Assembly (NCBI GenBank): GCA_000507305.1
Contig: DF239156.1
Location: 225,703-289,702 of the forward strand
DNA: 64,000 nt
From: Breviolum minutum Mf 1.05b.01
Taxonomy: Eukaryota > Sar > Dinophyceae > Suessiales > Symbiodiniaceae
Direction: 5' to 3'
The notes under the pieces are model-generated. The model worked only from the letters and a program-made list of their open reading frames with translations. It ran no database searches and was not told the origin of the DNA. The stretch's first letter is position 1. Each line of letters starts with the position of its first letter. Of this stretch, positions 34,007-44,099 are shown one piece after another. Position numbers and translations under genes: made by a program.

Positions 34007-35122
34007 CTAGCTTGGCCCACTTGGCCCATTCCTCCCTGGAGCTAAACCTTTTTCCAGTAAAGCTTCCATTGTGGCATGCGCTACATCCATTTGGGTTGCC
34101 CCTGCAACGGATGCACCCAAAGGTGGTGAGCTTCTGGGATTGCTTTTTGACTGCCTTGCCTTTAGGCTGTGCCTTTGCCTTTGGTTGCTTCTTGCTCTTG
34201 TTTCCTTGTTCTCTGTATCTGTCTTCTTCTTTGCCTTCAAAGCTTCAAAAGCAGCCATGTTCCAGTCATCCAGGCTTGGGTTCCTTTCACTGCCTTGGTC
34301 CACTGGCTTTGTCTGGTCTTTTGGTGCTTGAACTGGCTTTGCTGCACCATCTTTTGGTGCTTCAACTGGCTTTGCTGCACTTGCTTCTGGGAGAGCTGGC
34401 GCTGGCAAGGGCAAAGCAGGTACAGTTGGCTTGTTTTGGGTGTGCAAAGCTGGAAGTTGGACAATCCTTGTGTTCCTTGTTGGCCAGGATTCTGAAACAA
34501 GGAAACTGATCTCATCATCCACAACATCCTTTGCTTCAGGCAAATCATGCTTGTAGACAAGTTAGACCACCTCTTCCCCCAACTCTGCAGGGTTTGTTGG
34601 GTATTTCAACAAGGCAGGCACCCCTGGAGTAGGTTTGACATCACAGGAGGCAAAGGCTTGGAGCACATGTTGGCTCAACTGGTAGATGCGTTGGTAACTT
34701 GGCATCTTATTGGTTCTATCCATCTCCATTTGCACCAAGAGTGCTGTAACCACTTTCTTTGAACTTTCCTTCAAACTCTGGACATTGAGCTTTTTCAACC
34801 TCATGGCAATTGTGGAAGCACCAGCCCACATGTTTTGTGTGGAAATTGCTTCCCAATCCTTCTTGGAAAGGAAATTGAACACATTGTCAATGGCCTCAAA
34901 CTGCATGGTTGTTTTTGCAACCATTTCCACTCCATCAGTGGCCACTTTATCCAAAGCACTATTCAAAGTGGACCTGCACTCTTCAGGCAAAGCGCTGCCT
35001 TGAACAGCTTCATACAAGGCCACAAGTTCCTGAGCATTGTTGGTCTTCAGGCCCTGGATCTTGTGAACCAAAGCCTTTGCCAAAGGCTGCAAGAGAGCAG
35101 CTTCCTGGCCTCTGGCCTGCAC
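34007..35122 (-). CDS. Accessory protein of element B with in-frame stop
   Basis: One continuous frame runs from about 35122 (ARGQEAALLQPLAKALVHK) to 34007, broken only by a TAA at 34562-34564 between LGEEVV and LVYKHDLPEAKDVVD. The first half is helical (LYEAVQGSALPEECRSTLNS, WAGASTIAMRLKKLNVQSLK). The second is Pro/Ala-rich (ALPLPAPALPEASAAKPVEA) with SLDDWNMAAFEALKAKKK and a basic tail (ARSNQRQRHSLKARQSKSN). The layout resembles the basic-tailed accessory protein of element A (25561-26217). No known domain. The stop may be a nonsense mutation or mark a spliced site. Confidence 0.5.
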
Positions 35123-35796
35123 TTAGTCACTAAGACCTCTGCAGCCTTGAGCTCTTGCACAGTGCTGTGTGCAGTCCACATTAGCCTGTGGTGGTATTAC
35201 CAATGCCAAGGCAAACCCCAATACACCAGAGCCACAGAATGGCTATGGAATAATTTCACACGCCTTGTCCCAGGCTCAAGAGTGTTTCTCAACCAAACCA
35301 ATGATATTAAATGCTTTAGCCTGGAAAGGCTACCCACCAATCAATGAGCCTACAATTAGGCTATGCAAAACCTGCATGTGCCTACATTCAGGCTATCCAA
35401 AAGTTTTATTGTTGAAGCCTTGCAAAGGCTACTCTTTTCAAATGAGCTTTGAAAAGCTAAGGAAATGACATGAAACATTCTACTGTTGAAGCCTTGGAAA
35501 GGCTACCCTTTTCAAATGAGCTTTGAAAAGCTAAGGAAGTGACAGCATCCTTGGTAGTGCAAAATCAATGTACTTTTTTCACCACACAAGCCTGCATCAG
35601 GGCTGGTTGAGTTTGTATCTACAACACTGTGAGCTGGTCATAGCTCAGGCGAACCTAGGCGCAAACATCAGGTTCACCATGTCCACCTTGGCATCCTTGT
35701 TAATGAGTGGTTCCCAGAGAAAGTGGGACAAGAAGCGATGAGACCTCCTTGGAAGAAATTGGAGAAATATATTGTCCAGAAAGTTTGTATGAGAAG

Positions 35797-36232
35797 TCAA
35801 TGTACAAAATCCTTGGAAAGAAAAAAACTTTCATTCATCAAACCAAGTTTCCATTCCCTCCACCCTGACACATGTGTAGACACCCGCCATATGTCTTCAT
35901 TCACTTTGCACCATTCAGTCTTGACCACACCATTGTGTTGCAGCTCCACTGGTTGCCTCAATGGCATGGTGTATATTTCAACTAGTATCATAGATATAGA
36001 AAAAAATATGTCATTCATCAAAGACAAGCTACTCATACTTCCAACCACTTTGAAAAACCACCACAAAGTACCAAACACCTTTGTACGCAGAGAAGGTGGT
36101 GTCCACACTGAGGTCAGTGATCTGTGAACCATCAAAAGGCTCATAGGTATCCTTCCACATGGCTTGAAACATACAAACAATCTGAATTTGAGCCTCAGAT
36201 TCTGAAGTGAAATAAGTGGTTCCAATTGTCAA
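35797..36232 (-). CDS. Two probable exons of a Trp-containing module in element B
   Basis: Segment one (about 36225-36090): SESEAQIQIVCMFQAMWKDT and FDGSQITDLSVDTTF. Segment two (about 35985-35815): PLRQPVELQHNGVVKTEWCK and DIWRVSTHVSGWREWKLGL. Non-coding sequence with CTTTGTGGTGGTTTTTCAAAG lies between them. The GWxxW pattern links the second segment to the small protein at 24949-25161 in element A. Exon borders are approximate. Confidence 0.4.
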
Positions 36233-36239
36233 AATGCAT

Positions 36240-36505
36240 ATTCAATATCAATGTTTTCAATTCAGAAAACTAAAGTCCAATTCAGAGGTTGGAAGTTTCA
36301 ATTCAGAAAACTGAATGAAAAATTCAGAGGTTGAAAATTTCAATTCAGAAAACTAAATTCAAATTCAAAGATTGGAAATTTCAATTCAGAAAACTGAATT
36401 CAAACTCAAAGGTTGGAAATTTCAATTCAGAAAACTGAATTCAAATTCAGAGGTTGGAAATTTCAATTCAGAAAACTAAATTCAAATTCAATATGTGAAT
36501 TTTTC
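36240..36505. repeat. Tandem repeat, about 60-bp unit (TTCAATTCAGAAAACTGAAT)
   Basis: Four to five copies of a unit containing CAATTCAGAAAACTGAATT and CAGAGGTTGGAAATT. Each unit has an internal palindrome (AATTCAG...CTGAATT). Confidence 0.92.
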
Positions 36506-36759
36506 CTAATTTGAAAATGAGCCATAACATGGCTAAAGAATCCACCACTGATTGTAATGAGCCTTCACAGGCTATGCAAATGAGCCTTCCCAGGCTATGC
36601 AAATGAGCCTTCACAGGCTATGCAAACGAGCCTTCATAGGCTATACAGATGAGCTTGGTCAAAAGGGATAATGAAAAAGTTCAGCCTTACCAGGCTACTG
36701 AATCCATCAAGAAAACCACAGCAGCTCAAACAGACACACCTTTTTTTCCTTTCTTCACA

Positions 36760-37660
36760 TCATCCATCACCCACTCCATATTTTGGGTCAAAGCCCCTGA
36801 GGGACATCACATGGTTGTGAGTGTCCACTTGTTTCTCAATGGAGTTGTGCTCGGCATACTTGAAAGCCAGCCTGGATGCCAGATCCACATCACCTCTCAG
36901 GTGTGCCCCAACTAGGGGTATCATTTTATTGAACCATCCATTCATCCGGTAGGGCTTCTCCTTGGAAGCATCATCCCTGAAAAAACCAGTACTGTAGGTA
37001 CCAGCATTGACTCTCTCCTTGATTCTCTGGATGCCTTTGCATCCACAACATCCTCCTCTGCAGGCTCTACGTCACCAGCCATTTGGTATCCCACCTTGCC
37101 CAGCAGGTACTGGAAAAGGCTGTGATCCAACTCACTCCAGCTTGTAAAGGGCTTGGCCAGCAATACCATGAGATCAGACTGCCATTGTGGAACTTGCACC
37201 TTGGAGAAAAGGCTTGGAAAAGTTAGGAACTTTTCCAGCGAGTCAGCGATACCAAATTAGATATGAAAGAACCACCACCACAAAAAAGAAGCCTATCCAG
37301 GCTATTGTACATCAGCCCATGCAGGCTAAACATAAAATGAACAATTCTTTTCCAAAAAAACACATTGACTAGTCACCATTGGATCTTCAAACCAATGATC
37401 CACCAGAGCTTCCATATCATCTGTCTCCACAACATTGGCCTTGGAGTCCATGGAGCTGCCAGCAGCTTCTTCTGGGACAGCTTCTTCTTGGTCATTCAGT
37501 TCAGCCAGCATTTTGCTAAACTCACCTTCTTGTACTTGTTCGCCATCCTGGGCTGCAAACTCTGGAGCTTCCAATTCTTCTTGTGGTTCTTCTGCTTGAG
37601 GTTCATCCCAAAGAGCTTCTGTTGCCTGTCATGTTGGAAAAAACAAAGAATCATATGAAG
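36760..37660 (-). CDS. Acidic multi-exon accessory gene of element B
   Basis: Probable exons: about 37650-37371 (acidic, EEPQEELEAPEFAAQDGEQV and ETDDMEALVDHWFEDPMVTS, then a GTGACT donor), 37199 to about 37010 (QVPQWQSDLMVLLAKPFTSW and LFQYLLGKVGYQMAGDVEPA), and about 36978-36778 (starting after TTTTTTCAG; EKPYRMNGWFNKMIPLVGAH and LASRLAFKYAEHNSIEKQVD, ending at a GTGGGT donor). Good splice-like signals and GAGCC hairpins in the gaps support the exon model. No known domain. Confidence 0.45.
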
Positions 37661-38270
37661 TGAATGGATTTTCAAAAAAAGTCTTTCTACATTGGGTCAA
37701 GATACATCTCCAGCAGGCTCTTGTGCATCTTCAAGCCCTCCAGCTCCTTCTGCAGGGTACCATGGCTGCTTTGCAGAGTCATGCCAGCTGTACCTCCATT
37801 GGTTCCAGCCATACCATTTGAACCCCACTGCCTTTTCATGCTCAAGACACTTGAGCCTTACAAAGGCTGTCAACCCCCCAAAATGACGATCTCAACATGC
37901 GTCTTGAAACCTTGGAAAAATGGACAAAGTACACAAGCCTGCACAGGCTACCTCCAACTGAGCCTGCCAAGGCTACTCTTACATGAGCTTGTTAAGGCTA
38001 CTCAGGCATGAGCTTTTTTAAGCTAGTACCCAGGAGCCTGTTGAGGCTACTAGCACATGAGCCTAAAACAGGCTACGCTAACATGAGCCTGTAAAAGGCA
38101 AAAAGGAAAGCAACACCAAAAAAACACGGAAGCTGCTGGTTCAAGGTTTGTGCGGAATAAAAGCTTCGAGCCTGTTAGAGGCTAATGATGTTGTACACAT
38201 TGAGCTCAGGCAAGCTTCTCTTGTTTTACAACATCCACCAATGCTTGCAAGTAACTCCTTGCTCCTGCAC

Positions 38271-38873
38271 CTAGTCTTTCTCAGAGCCTTGGTCTTCACT
38301 CAGATCTTCATCTCCTTCCTTCTGCTTCTTGCAGTACTGGCCACTTTTGGCATACTTCCTTTTGTAAGAAGCAAAAATTTCATGGCAACCTTCTTGCAGG
38401 AACTCCAGCACAGGGGTCAATTGACTTTGCTCCAAAGCAATGAGCACATCTTTCTCTTTGCCTGATTTTGGTGTCAATGCTTTGACCAATGCACCATTCA
38501 CAGTAAAGCTGAATTCCTTAGGCAAATTTGCCAACACCTTCTTGCCAACTGCCTTTTTGTTTTGCTGGTCCTCTTCAGAGAGACCTTCAAACATTGTTGG
38601 TTCTCCTTCAGCATGTGCTGCCATCAACTTTTGCAGCTGTTCCTCATGTATGTCTTTGAGCTTTTGGAACTGTGAGCTATTGGCCAATGTTGCATTCTTG
38701 GCACCTTTAAAGCCTGGCAAGTGCCCTGCAACCAGCCTGGCCAACACAGGGCTGGGCCCCCTGAGTTCCAAGTATTGCACACCATTGTCATCTTTGCATA
38801 GGAGAGATTCAGGAATGTTGCAATCAGGCCCTCGTTTGAAAGAAATCACAACCTTCTGTGAAATCTGGTCCAT
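38271..38873 (-). CDS. Accessory protein of element B, unrecognised
   Basis: I choose ATG 38873 (MDQISQKVVISFKRGPDCN) because the in-frame sequence upstream is non-coding in composition and contains the GAGCC hairpins. About 200 codons follow: LLCKDDNGVQYLELRGPSPV, SSQFQKLKDIHEEQLQKLMA, FSFTVNGALVKALTPKSGKE, LTPVLEFLQEGCHEIFASYK and an acidic tail. The final part (repeat-free, ending YAKSGQYCK) resembles C-termini I have seen in dinoflagellate hypothetical proteins. Complete open frame with a stop at 38271. Function unknown. Confidence 0.55.
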   Translation of the reverse strand: MDQISQKVVISFKRGPDCNIPESLLCKDDNGVQYLELRGPSPVLARLVAGHLPGFKGAKNATLANSSQFQKLKDIHEEQLQKLMAAHAEGEPTMFEGLSEEDQQNKKAVGKKVLANLPKEFSFTVNGALVKALTPKSGKEKDVLIALEQSQLTPVLEFLQEGCHEIFASYKRKYAKSGQYCKKQKEGDEDLSEDQGSEKD

Positions 38874-39104
38874 GGTGCTTGAACAAGTTTCAACAAGCTT
38901 CAGCAAGACAACAACCATACATGCAAAGGCTTCTAAAAGCTGTATTGTCTTGGAATGCATGAGCCTGACAAGGCTAAGAAAAGAAATGTAGCTTTGTAAA
39001 GCTAGGCTGGGCAGCATGGCACAAGTATCACAAGTTTGAACAGCAGCTGCCTGGGGAAGGTCTTTTTTCAAGGTTGCTCTACAGATGTTGCTACTTCACC
39101 TTTG

Positions 39105-39440
39105 CTAGGTCTTTGCCTTTTTCTTTGGCTTGGACACTTCCAACAAAATCTCCTGGCCTGCTTCCACTGCCCTCTTGCTGCGATAGCAAGGGGTGACACA
39201 ATGTGGACTTCCAAATTTGATGCTCGCTTTCTCCATGTTTGCCTTGTCATTCTCTAGCACTGCTTCTTTGACCATGAAAAAAGGCACAAAAAGCCCACCA
39301 GGCTTCTTGAAGTCAGCTTTGCTGGAGGTGACAATGAAGGTGGCCTTGGATCCAGGGACAGCCACAACACAGTGACCTGCTGTGACTTTTGCAGCAGGAA
39401 TGGCTTGCACAGTGCCAATGCACACCAGGATCAACTCTTG
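39105..39440 (-). CDS. Exon of element B accessory gene, unrecognised
   Basis: Open frame with IGTVQAIPAAKVTAGHCVVA, ATFIVTSSKADFKKPGGLFV and the basic end VSKPKKKAKT before a stop at 39105. Composition is beta-rich and hydrophobic. The frame continues upstream without a clear start, so it is probably the last exon of the gene that includes 39765-40275. Confidence 0.45.
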   Translation of the reverse strand, partial: QELILVCIGTVQAIPAAKVTAGHCVVAVPGSKATFIVTSSKADFKKPGGLFVPFFMVKEAVLENDKANMEKASIKFGSPHCVTPCYRSKRAVEAGQEILLEVSKPKKKAKT

Positions 39441-39764
39441 CTTCTTGAAAGCAGCCTTTGCAAAGAGTTGGCCAGTGTTTGCAACACAAAGGTCTGGCTC
39501 TGCATGCCTTGCTGTGGGACATGGCTATAGGTGCCAGTGTGCACCATTAGGAAAAAGTTTGATCATAAGCAGAAAACAACAAAAAAATTGAAATCAAGGA
39601 CAAGAACCTCAAAATAACACTTGTAAATGGCTGATTGGGCAGTAAGCCTCTCTTGCTCCAACTTCAGTGCATCTGACTTGCTGGGCAGAAGCTTGTCAGA
39701 GACAGCTTTGTCAACCAATTGGGGCATTTCTTTCCCACCCCAAAGCTTCCATTCCTTCAGATCT

Positions 39765-40275
39765 TCATGTGGAACTTGGGTCACTTCTGGAAGGCCAGAA
39801 AGGAGTATGTTTCAAAGCTGCACTTTCAGCAGACATTGAACCAAACTCAAAGACTTTGGTGGGCTCCTTCTTGTGGACATACAACTTATTCAGCTGCATG
39901 TGCTTGTAGTTCTCAAAAGCCAAATGAACAGGATCACTTGTGTCCTGGATGGCAGGCAAAAGAATTATTTTAGGACAATCTGGCAAGAAAAGAATTTTTT
40001 GGAAACAAGGTGTGAAAAGATGCACTTCTTTCTCTGCTTTGGATCCACTTGAGCTTGGTGCAGTGCCCAAAGCACCTGTGGCGCTCACATTTTGCCGTTG
40101 CACACCAAACGTGTTGTTGATTTCTTCCAGGTTTTGGAACGTAACTTTTTCCTGCCCTTTGCTTTCCTTTCCAAGCAGATGCAGAATGACTCTTGTCATG
40201 AGCCTGCCAATCACCAAGGCTTTCTTCAGGTACTGAATCTGAATGCTGCGCCAAGGCAAAAGCGGATGCCATCAT
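39765..40275 (-). CDS. Exon(s) of element B accessory gene, unrecognised
   Basis: One long frame reads QIQYLKKALVIGRLMTRVIL, VTFQNLEEINNTFGVQRQNV, LFTPCFQKILFLPDCPKIIL and VHKKEPTKVFEFGSMSAESA, with a stop just below 39770. Another block downstream (39563-39784, LKEWKLWGGKEMPQLVDKA and SKSDALKLEQERLTAQSAIY) appears to continue it after a frame change. No recognised domain. Confidence 0.4.
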
Positions 40276-41240
40276 TGCTTCAGCTTTGTCAAGCTGCTTG
40301 TTGCCCTTTCACAATCTCCTTTCACCAAAAGCCTTGCATAGCCATGGCTTTGCTGCGACTTGGGGCATGTCAGCTGGCGGCAACAAAATTTTGGTTCTGC
40401 AAATGCCAAGGAACTGGTCTTTTGAAGGAGCTTCACCATGCAGAAGTCTTCTCCTCCACCAAACTTGGCTGCCCATGCTGCAATCACTTGTACATATTCT
40501 GCACAAGATGGCATGGCTTCTTTGGTGTAGGTGATTGCTGTCTCCAATGATTTTGTCTTTGCAAACCAGTAGGCAACAGACATAGCTTGCTCCATCTCAG
40601 ATGGCTTACCGGCTATCTGCTGGGCTGTGTTCAGGACAGCTTGGGCAAAGCCAGGGAACCATTCACAAGCTTCCTCTACATCTGCACTGATGACACCCCA
40701 AGTCCACCCTTCCTTGACTAAGGAAGCAAATACATCATCATTGTATGTGGAAAGCAGTGCTTCTAAAGACAGTGAACCATGGTTCACTTTGGAGAGCTCC
40801 TCATGCTCAGTGACACAAACTCCCACATGCACAGCCTTCATGAGCTGTGCCACATGTGAAGGAGATGGACAAATATCTCTCACTCCTTTGTACTGGTGCC
40901 AATTTTGATGCTGCTGAATCAACTAGGGCTTGATTTGCATCATACTGTGAAGCCCTGGCAGCTGCACCCTTGGCTACCTCTATGCAAAGGCTCTGAGAAA
41001 GTTTTTCCACTGAGCATCCTACTCCTAAAATCATGAAACGTTTCTGGTGACAGTCATAGGCATTTACCATCTGCCCACATCGATTTGCTGGATGCACCAG
41101 CATGTGTGCTGGTGCAATTTTCTGTTTCCAGAAAAGCCCTGCACCTTCTAAGAGCTTCAACATTTTGTCACACTTGGTGCTCACCCCCATGCTGGCGTCA
41201 TCTTTCAAAGCCAGGAGGCTTTCTTGACTTCTTCATTCAT
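40272..41240 (-). CDS. Dinoflagellate-specific FWKxK...HPxNR family protein, frameshifted
   Basis: Likely start at ATG 41240 (MNEEVKK); a one-base slip near 41215 leads into SLLALKDDASMGVSTKCDK. Conserved-looking blocks: LFWKQKIAPAHMLVHPANRC, FMILGVGCSVEKL, SKLAPVQRSERYLSISFTCG, and, after a frameshift near 40920, FASLVKEGWTWGVISADVEE, FPGFAQAVLNTAQQIAGKPS and VIAAWAAKFGGGEDFCMVKL. This order (FWKxK, HPxNR, GxERxLSxxxxHT, GWxWxVI, FGGGxxxPMV) is a family I know from many dinoflagellate genes without an assigned function. Its presence inside a transposase-bearing insertion suggests that at least some members are transposon-borne. Confidence 0.6.
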
Positions 41241-41639
41241 GGCTTGCAGGCAAAATGCCAAGACTGCTTTTGCACCCAATTTTTTCAAGAAAAGTGTTAG
41301 CAAGTTGGCATGTTTGTGTTTGTCCTGTGCATGTGTTGTTGTGTGCATTCCTATAGCTGCAAGTTTTCACACAAAGTGCTTCCAGCTGAAGAGCCATGCA
41401 TGGTCTTGAAGATATACCAGTGTCATGCACTACAAGAAGCAAAGCCTTCCAAGGCTAGACACAGAGAGCATGAGCCCAAAGGGGCTATGTGAACATGAGC
41501 CTAAAATGGGCTGCAAGGCTGTATACACACACATGCACACAGGATCATGAGCCCAAAGGGGCTATGGCAACCATGCAAAGGTGTGAACATGAGCCCAAGA
41601 TGGGCTCCAAGAACAGCAAAACTTGGACGGCTCACATGA

Positions 41640-42400
41640 TTAGACTGCTCCACCTCGTTCAAGAAGTTCCTCACACCTGGATCTTTGCTAAGCCGGTGAT
41701 GCACTGGAACTTCCGCCGCCTGCTCCGCGAATGCCACTGTATTCAGCATGGCCCTCGGTACATGGCGACCGCAAGGCTGGTTCAACATCTCTGCCACATA
41801 GTCAAAGTAGTCCCGGGGACCCTGAAACCAAAAGACTAGCGTATGTGATAGTGCAGAACTTCACTATCTTCATGATGTTCCTGACATGCTGCCTCAAAGT
41901 GCCTAGCCTCCTTTCCATGGCAAATCTGCTGCAGGCCAACTCGAAGCCAGGCCGTCCGGCATCTTCGGGCCCAGGTTGCCAAAGTCCTGCGGCCGTCAAC
42001 GCCGTCGCCAAAGCTCCTACCTCTCTGTCTCTTTCAGACTTCTCCACCTTTTCTCTGGAGACCCCCTCCTCCATCAGAGCCAGCTTCCTCTCAAATCGCG
42101 TAGGCCACCTCACCTTGGGAGCCTGCTTGAATCATCTCCATACCGCCTGCTCCAACCTCCATCCTTGTGGAACGCCACCGGCTGCAGGGCGAAGGACCTA
42201 TTACTCATGTCTTCTTTGCGCGTTGCCTCTGACACTAGGGCTCTAAGATGCAGCTCATCCGCAAACGTGAGGTCTCTAACAGCTGGCCGCAGAATTCCCG
42301 ACAACTCATGCCAAGGTAAATCTGCAATGCCTGCCAGAGCCACCTCGTCCCATCCGGCCCTATTGAGCCGACTTCTAACCGCCCCAAAATCGCCCATCAC
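41640..42400 (-). pseudogene. N-terminal part of the retroelement polyprotein (tyrosine-recombinase-like core-binding region)
   Basis: Three successive frames joined by single-base shifts near 42112 and 41800 read FGAVRSRLNRAGWDEVALAG, WHELSGILRPAVRDLTFADE, TRFERKLALMEEGVSREKVE, LRQHVRNIMKIVKFCTITY, YVAEMLNQPCGRHVPRAMLN and HHRLSKDPGVRNFLNEVEQ. The helical pattern (RQHVRNIMKIVKF, then a segment ending in an SKDPxVRNFL helix) resembles the SAM-like core-binding domain preceding a tyrosine recombinase, as in DIRS-type retroelements. The sequence stops making sense near 41640, where element B begins. Confidence 0.5.
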
Positions 42401-42486
42401 TAGGCAAAACGAGGGCTAGAGCCCTAGACTTCGGAGCTAGTCATGAAACACCACACTTGCACTCATGCTTCGTTACAGTGAGGGGG
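42401..42486. repeat. Terminal direct repeat (right copy) of the tyrosine-recombinase-type retroelement
   Basis: Matches 30392-30476 at all but one inserted base. Right of it the LRR-associated intron repeat begins (GGGACCACGGAACCGCTCC), so this is the outer 5' border of the retroelement inside the LRR locus. Confidence 0.88.
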
Positions 42487-42818
42487 AAAAGGGGACCACG
42501 GAACCGCTCCAAGGTCCTCACGTAGAGAGATGGGTTGTGCGGCCCCGGCGCCGGTGTTAATCAGGGTGCTTGCAACCCGTGAGTTCTCCAGTTTTGATTG
42601 TTGATCAAGGTGGGTTTGATGCGATTCACTCGAAACATGGTTTTGATGAATTTGTTGGACATGACAAGTCTTGGCCCGAGCCATCACATCGCAACGATGG
42701 AGCCGTGGCTGAGAGACTTGGTGCATGGTGCAGAAAGCCCTGTGTTTTATCGCCAAGTTTCAAAGACTCAATTTCCAAATCCCCCCCACCATCGCAGGCC
42801 GACGGCCGGAAGAGGCGC

Positions 42819-42902
42819 CTTTGCTCCCTGGGGGCCGATCTGGTTGTTGGCCAGGAGCAGCTTTTCAACCGTCTCGTTGTTCTTCAGCATCTCTGCGACA
42901 GC
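42819..42902 (-). CDS. LRR exon 1 (28-residue leucine-rich repeat)
   Basis: 84 bases encoding AVAEMLKNNETVEKLLLANN then QIGPQGAK: one ribonuclease-inhibitor-type LRR as in NLRC3-like dinoflagellate proteins. Preceded by TTTCCCCGGTCGCAG/G (acceptor) and followed by AAG/GCGCCT, a GC-type donor common in dinoflagellates. Phase 0, so exons can be added or lost without breaking frame. Confidence 0.8.
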
Positions 42903-43039
42903 CTGCGACCGGGGAAAGGGAATGGTAAAAAAGGTGAGCAAAATTCTATGACCGACGAAGACACGGACACACAGGCGCATCAATTTTGTGATCATCGACA
43001 AATACATGCACACACCAACATGTGACTGGTCAAGTTGTT

Positions 43040-43850
43040 AGCGGTTGAAAATGATTGAATGCACATACTGGATTCAAAAATTGGCACGCAGGATAGCTGC
43101 GGATAGCTGATTGAAACTTGATCTTACCCTTGAGGTATTGGTGGCAATACTTCCTGTATCGATCTGTGACATTTTAGGCTGGTTGAGCAGGGGCCGACTT
43201 TGTATACCGCAGCCGTTCCCACCAAACCGATACAGTTTAAGGAACTGGAATGACATGAACACACCAGTGAAACCAATGAGGAAAATTCAAAGCTCACACT
43301 GACTTTGAATTCAGTTGATCACTCATCTCAAAATGCTGGGGATGCTGGGAATTATTGGTAACTTCGGTATAGCTTCCACATGCTGCAAGACCGACGCATT
43401 TTTTGCATATGAGTGCTTTTGTCGGAATATTTGTCCACCAAACAAAGGGAATGGGGTCACGGTTACTCCATGACCTCAAAGCTACTGATACCTACTACCC
43501 AGTAGTAGTTCCGTTGCGCTCACCCTCCCATTACAAACCATGGGCCAGGAATCCAAATGAAATCAAATGAAACAAGGAACATGGTATGATGTGGTATGGA
43601 AGGTACTACGACAGAAGTCTCTTTCACTCTGCATGAACTTTCTCTGGCGTTTGTTTTCCCGAGCCTAAAATCAGGGCAAACAACTAGAAGTTGGAAATAA
43701 AGAAACTGTTTCCTTCACAAACGAGCTACAACTCAACAAAACTGATCAAAACGAACAAACTCAAACAAAAAATGCAACCCAAAACCATTCAAAAACTCTT
43801 AAATGTTCAACAAAATCCGATCGAATGATTTCAAATCTTAATGACTCAAA
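43040..43850. other. Intron of the LRR gene, no gene seen
   Basis: No coding signal on either strand; the content is duplicated almost unchanged at 46440-47240. Confidence 0.6.
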
Positions 43851-43988
43851 TTCAAAGACTCAAAACCCCAAATCTGAAAAAAATGCCTCAGAAATAGCCG
43901 CCCTCGAGGCAGGGCAGCTTGTCCTCCCACTACCCGGCGCGTGCCGCCGCTTCCCCCCAGTGTCCCAAGCCGACGGCGGAAGAGGCGC

Positions 43989-44072
43989 CTCTGCTCCTTG
44001 CTCGCCAATGTCGTTGTTGTCCAGATCCAGGACTTTAACCGTCTTGTTGCCCTTCAGCATTTCGGCCAGGGC
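43989..44072 (-). CDS. LRR exon 2
   Basis: 84 bases encoding ALAEMLKGNKTVKVLDLDNN then DIGEQGAE; acceptor TTTTTGCTGGTCGCAG/G, donor GAG/GCGCCT. Confidence 0.8.
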
Positions 44073-44099
44073 CTGCGACCAGCAAAAAAGGGACAAAGG

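Larger units (their letters stand above)
31405..41610. repeat. Dispersed covarying mini-hairpins GAGCC...GGCTA in element B
   Basis: About 35-40 copies of a short hairpin of the form GAGCCT-loop-AGGCTA, loop 3-8 bases. Stems change in both arms together: GAGCCT/AGGCT (most), GAGCCC/GGGCT (41475, 41550), GAGCTT/AAGCT (35445, 38010), GAGCCAT/ATGGCT (36520). Clusters are at 31405-31510, 33680-33800, 35300-35530, 36540-36700, 37850-38180 and 41440-41610. They avoid the coding blocks. Covariation shows that pairing, not the exact sequence, is maintained. Confidence 0.85.
31262..41630. mobile_element. Element B: about 10.3-kb transposase-bearing insertion
   Basis: This block separates the two halves of the tyrosine-recombinase-type retroelement. 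It has its own composition: a transposase-like gene at 31944-33427, at least five further minus-strand coding blocks, and non-coding DNA filled with GAGCC...GGCTA hairpins found nowhere else in the window. The arrangement parallels element A. I could not identify inverted termini or a target duplication, so the borders are drawn where the flanking retroelement coding sequence stops. Confidence 0.6.
42488..44072 (-). repeat. LRR-gene segmental duplication, copy 1
   Basis: Aligns collinearly with 45895-47464, with few differences over long stretches (for example 43040-43480 against 46440-46870). It includes two LRR exons and their introns. Recent tandem duplication within the LRR gene. Confidence 0.9.

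Noticed and set aside
31330-41660. Inverted ends of element B (TTTCTTGAATCGATGGTG near 31355 against TTCTTGAACGAGGTGGAG near 41660)
   Set aside because: The right-hand sequence is retroelement coding DNA (NFLNEVE) and the match is weak, so it is not accepted as a terminal inverted repeat.
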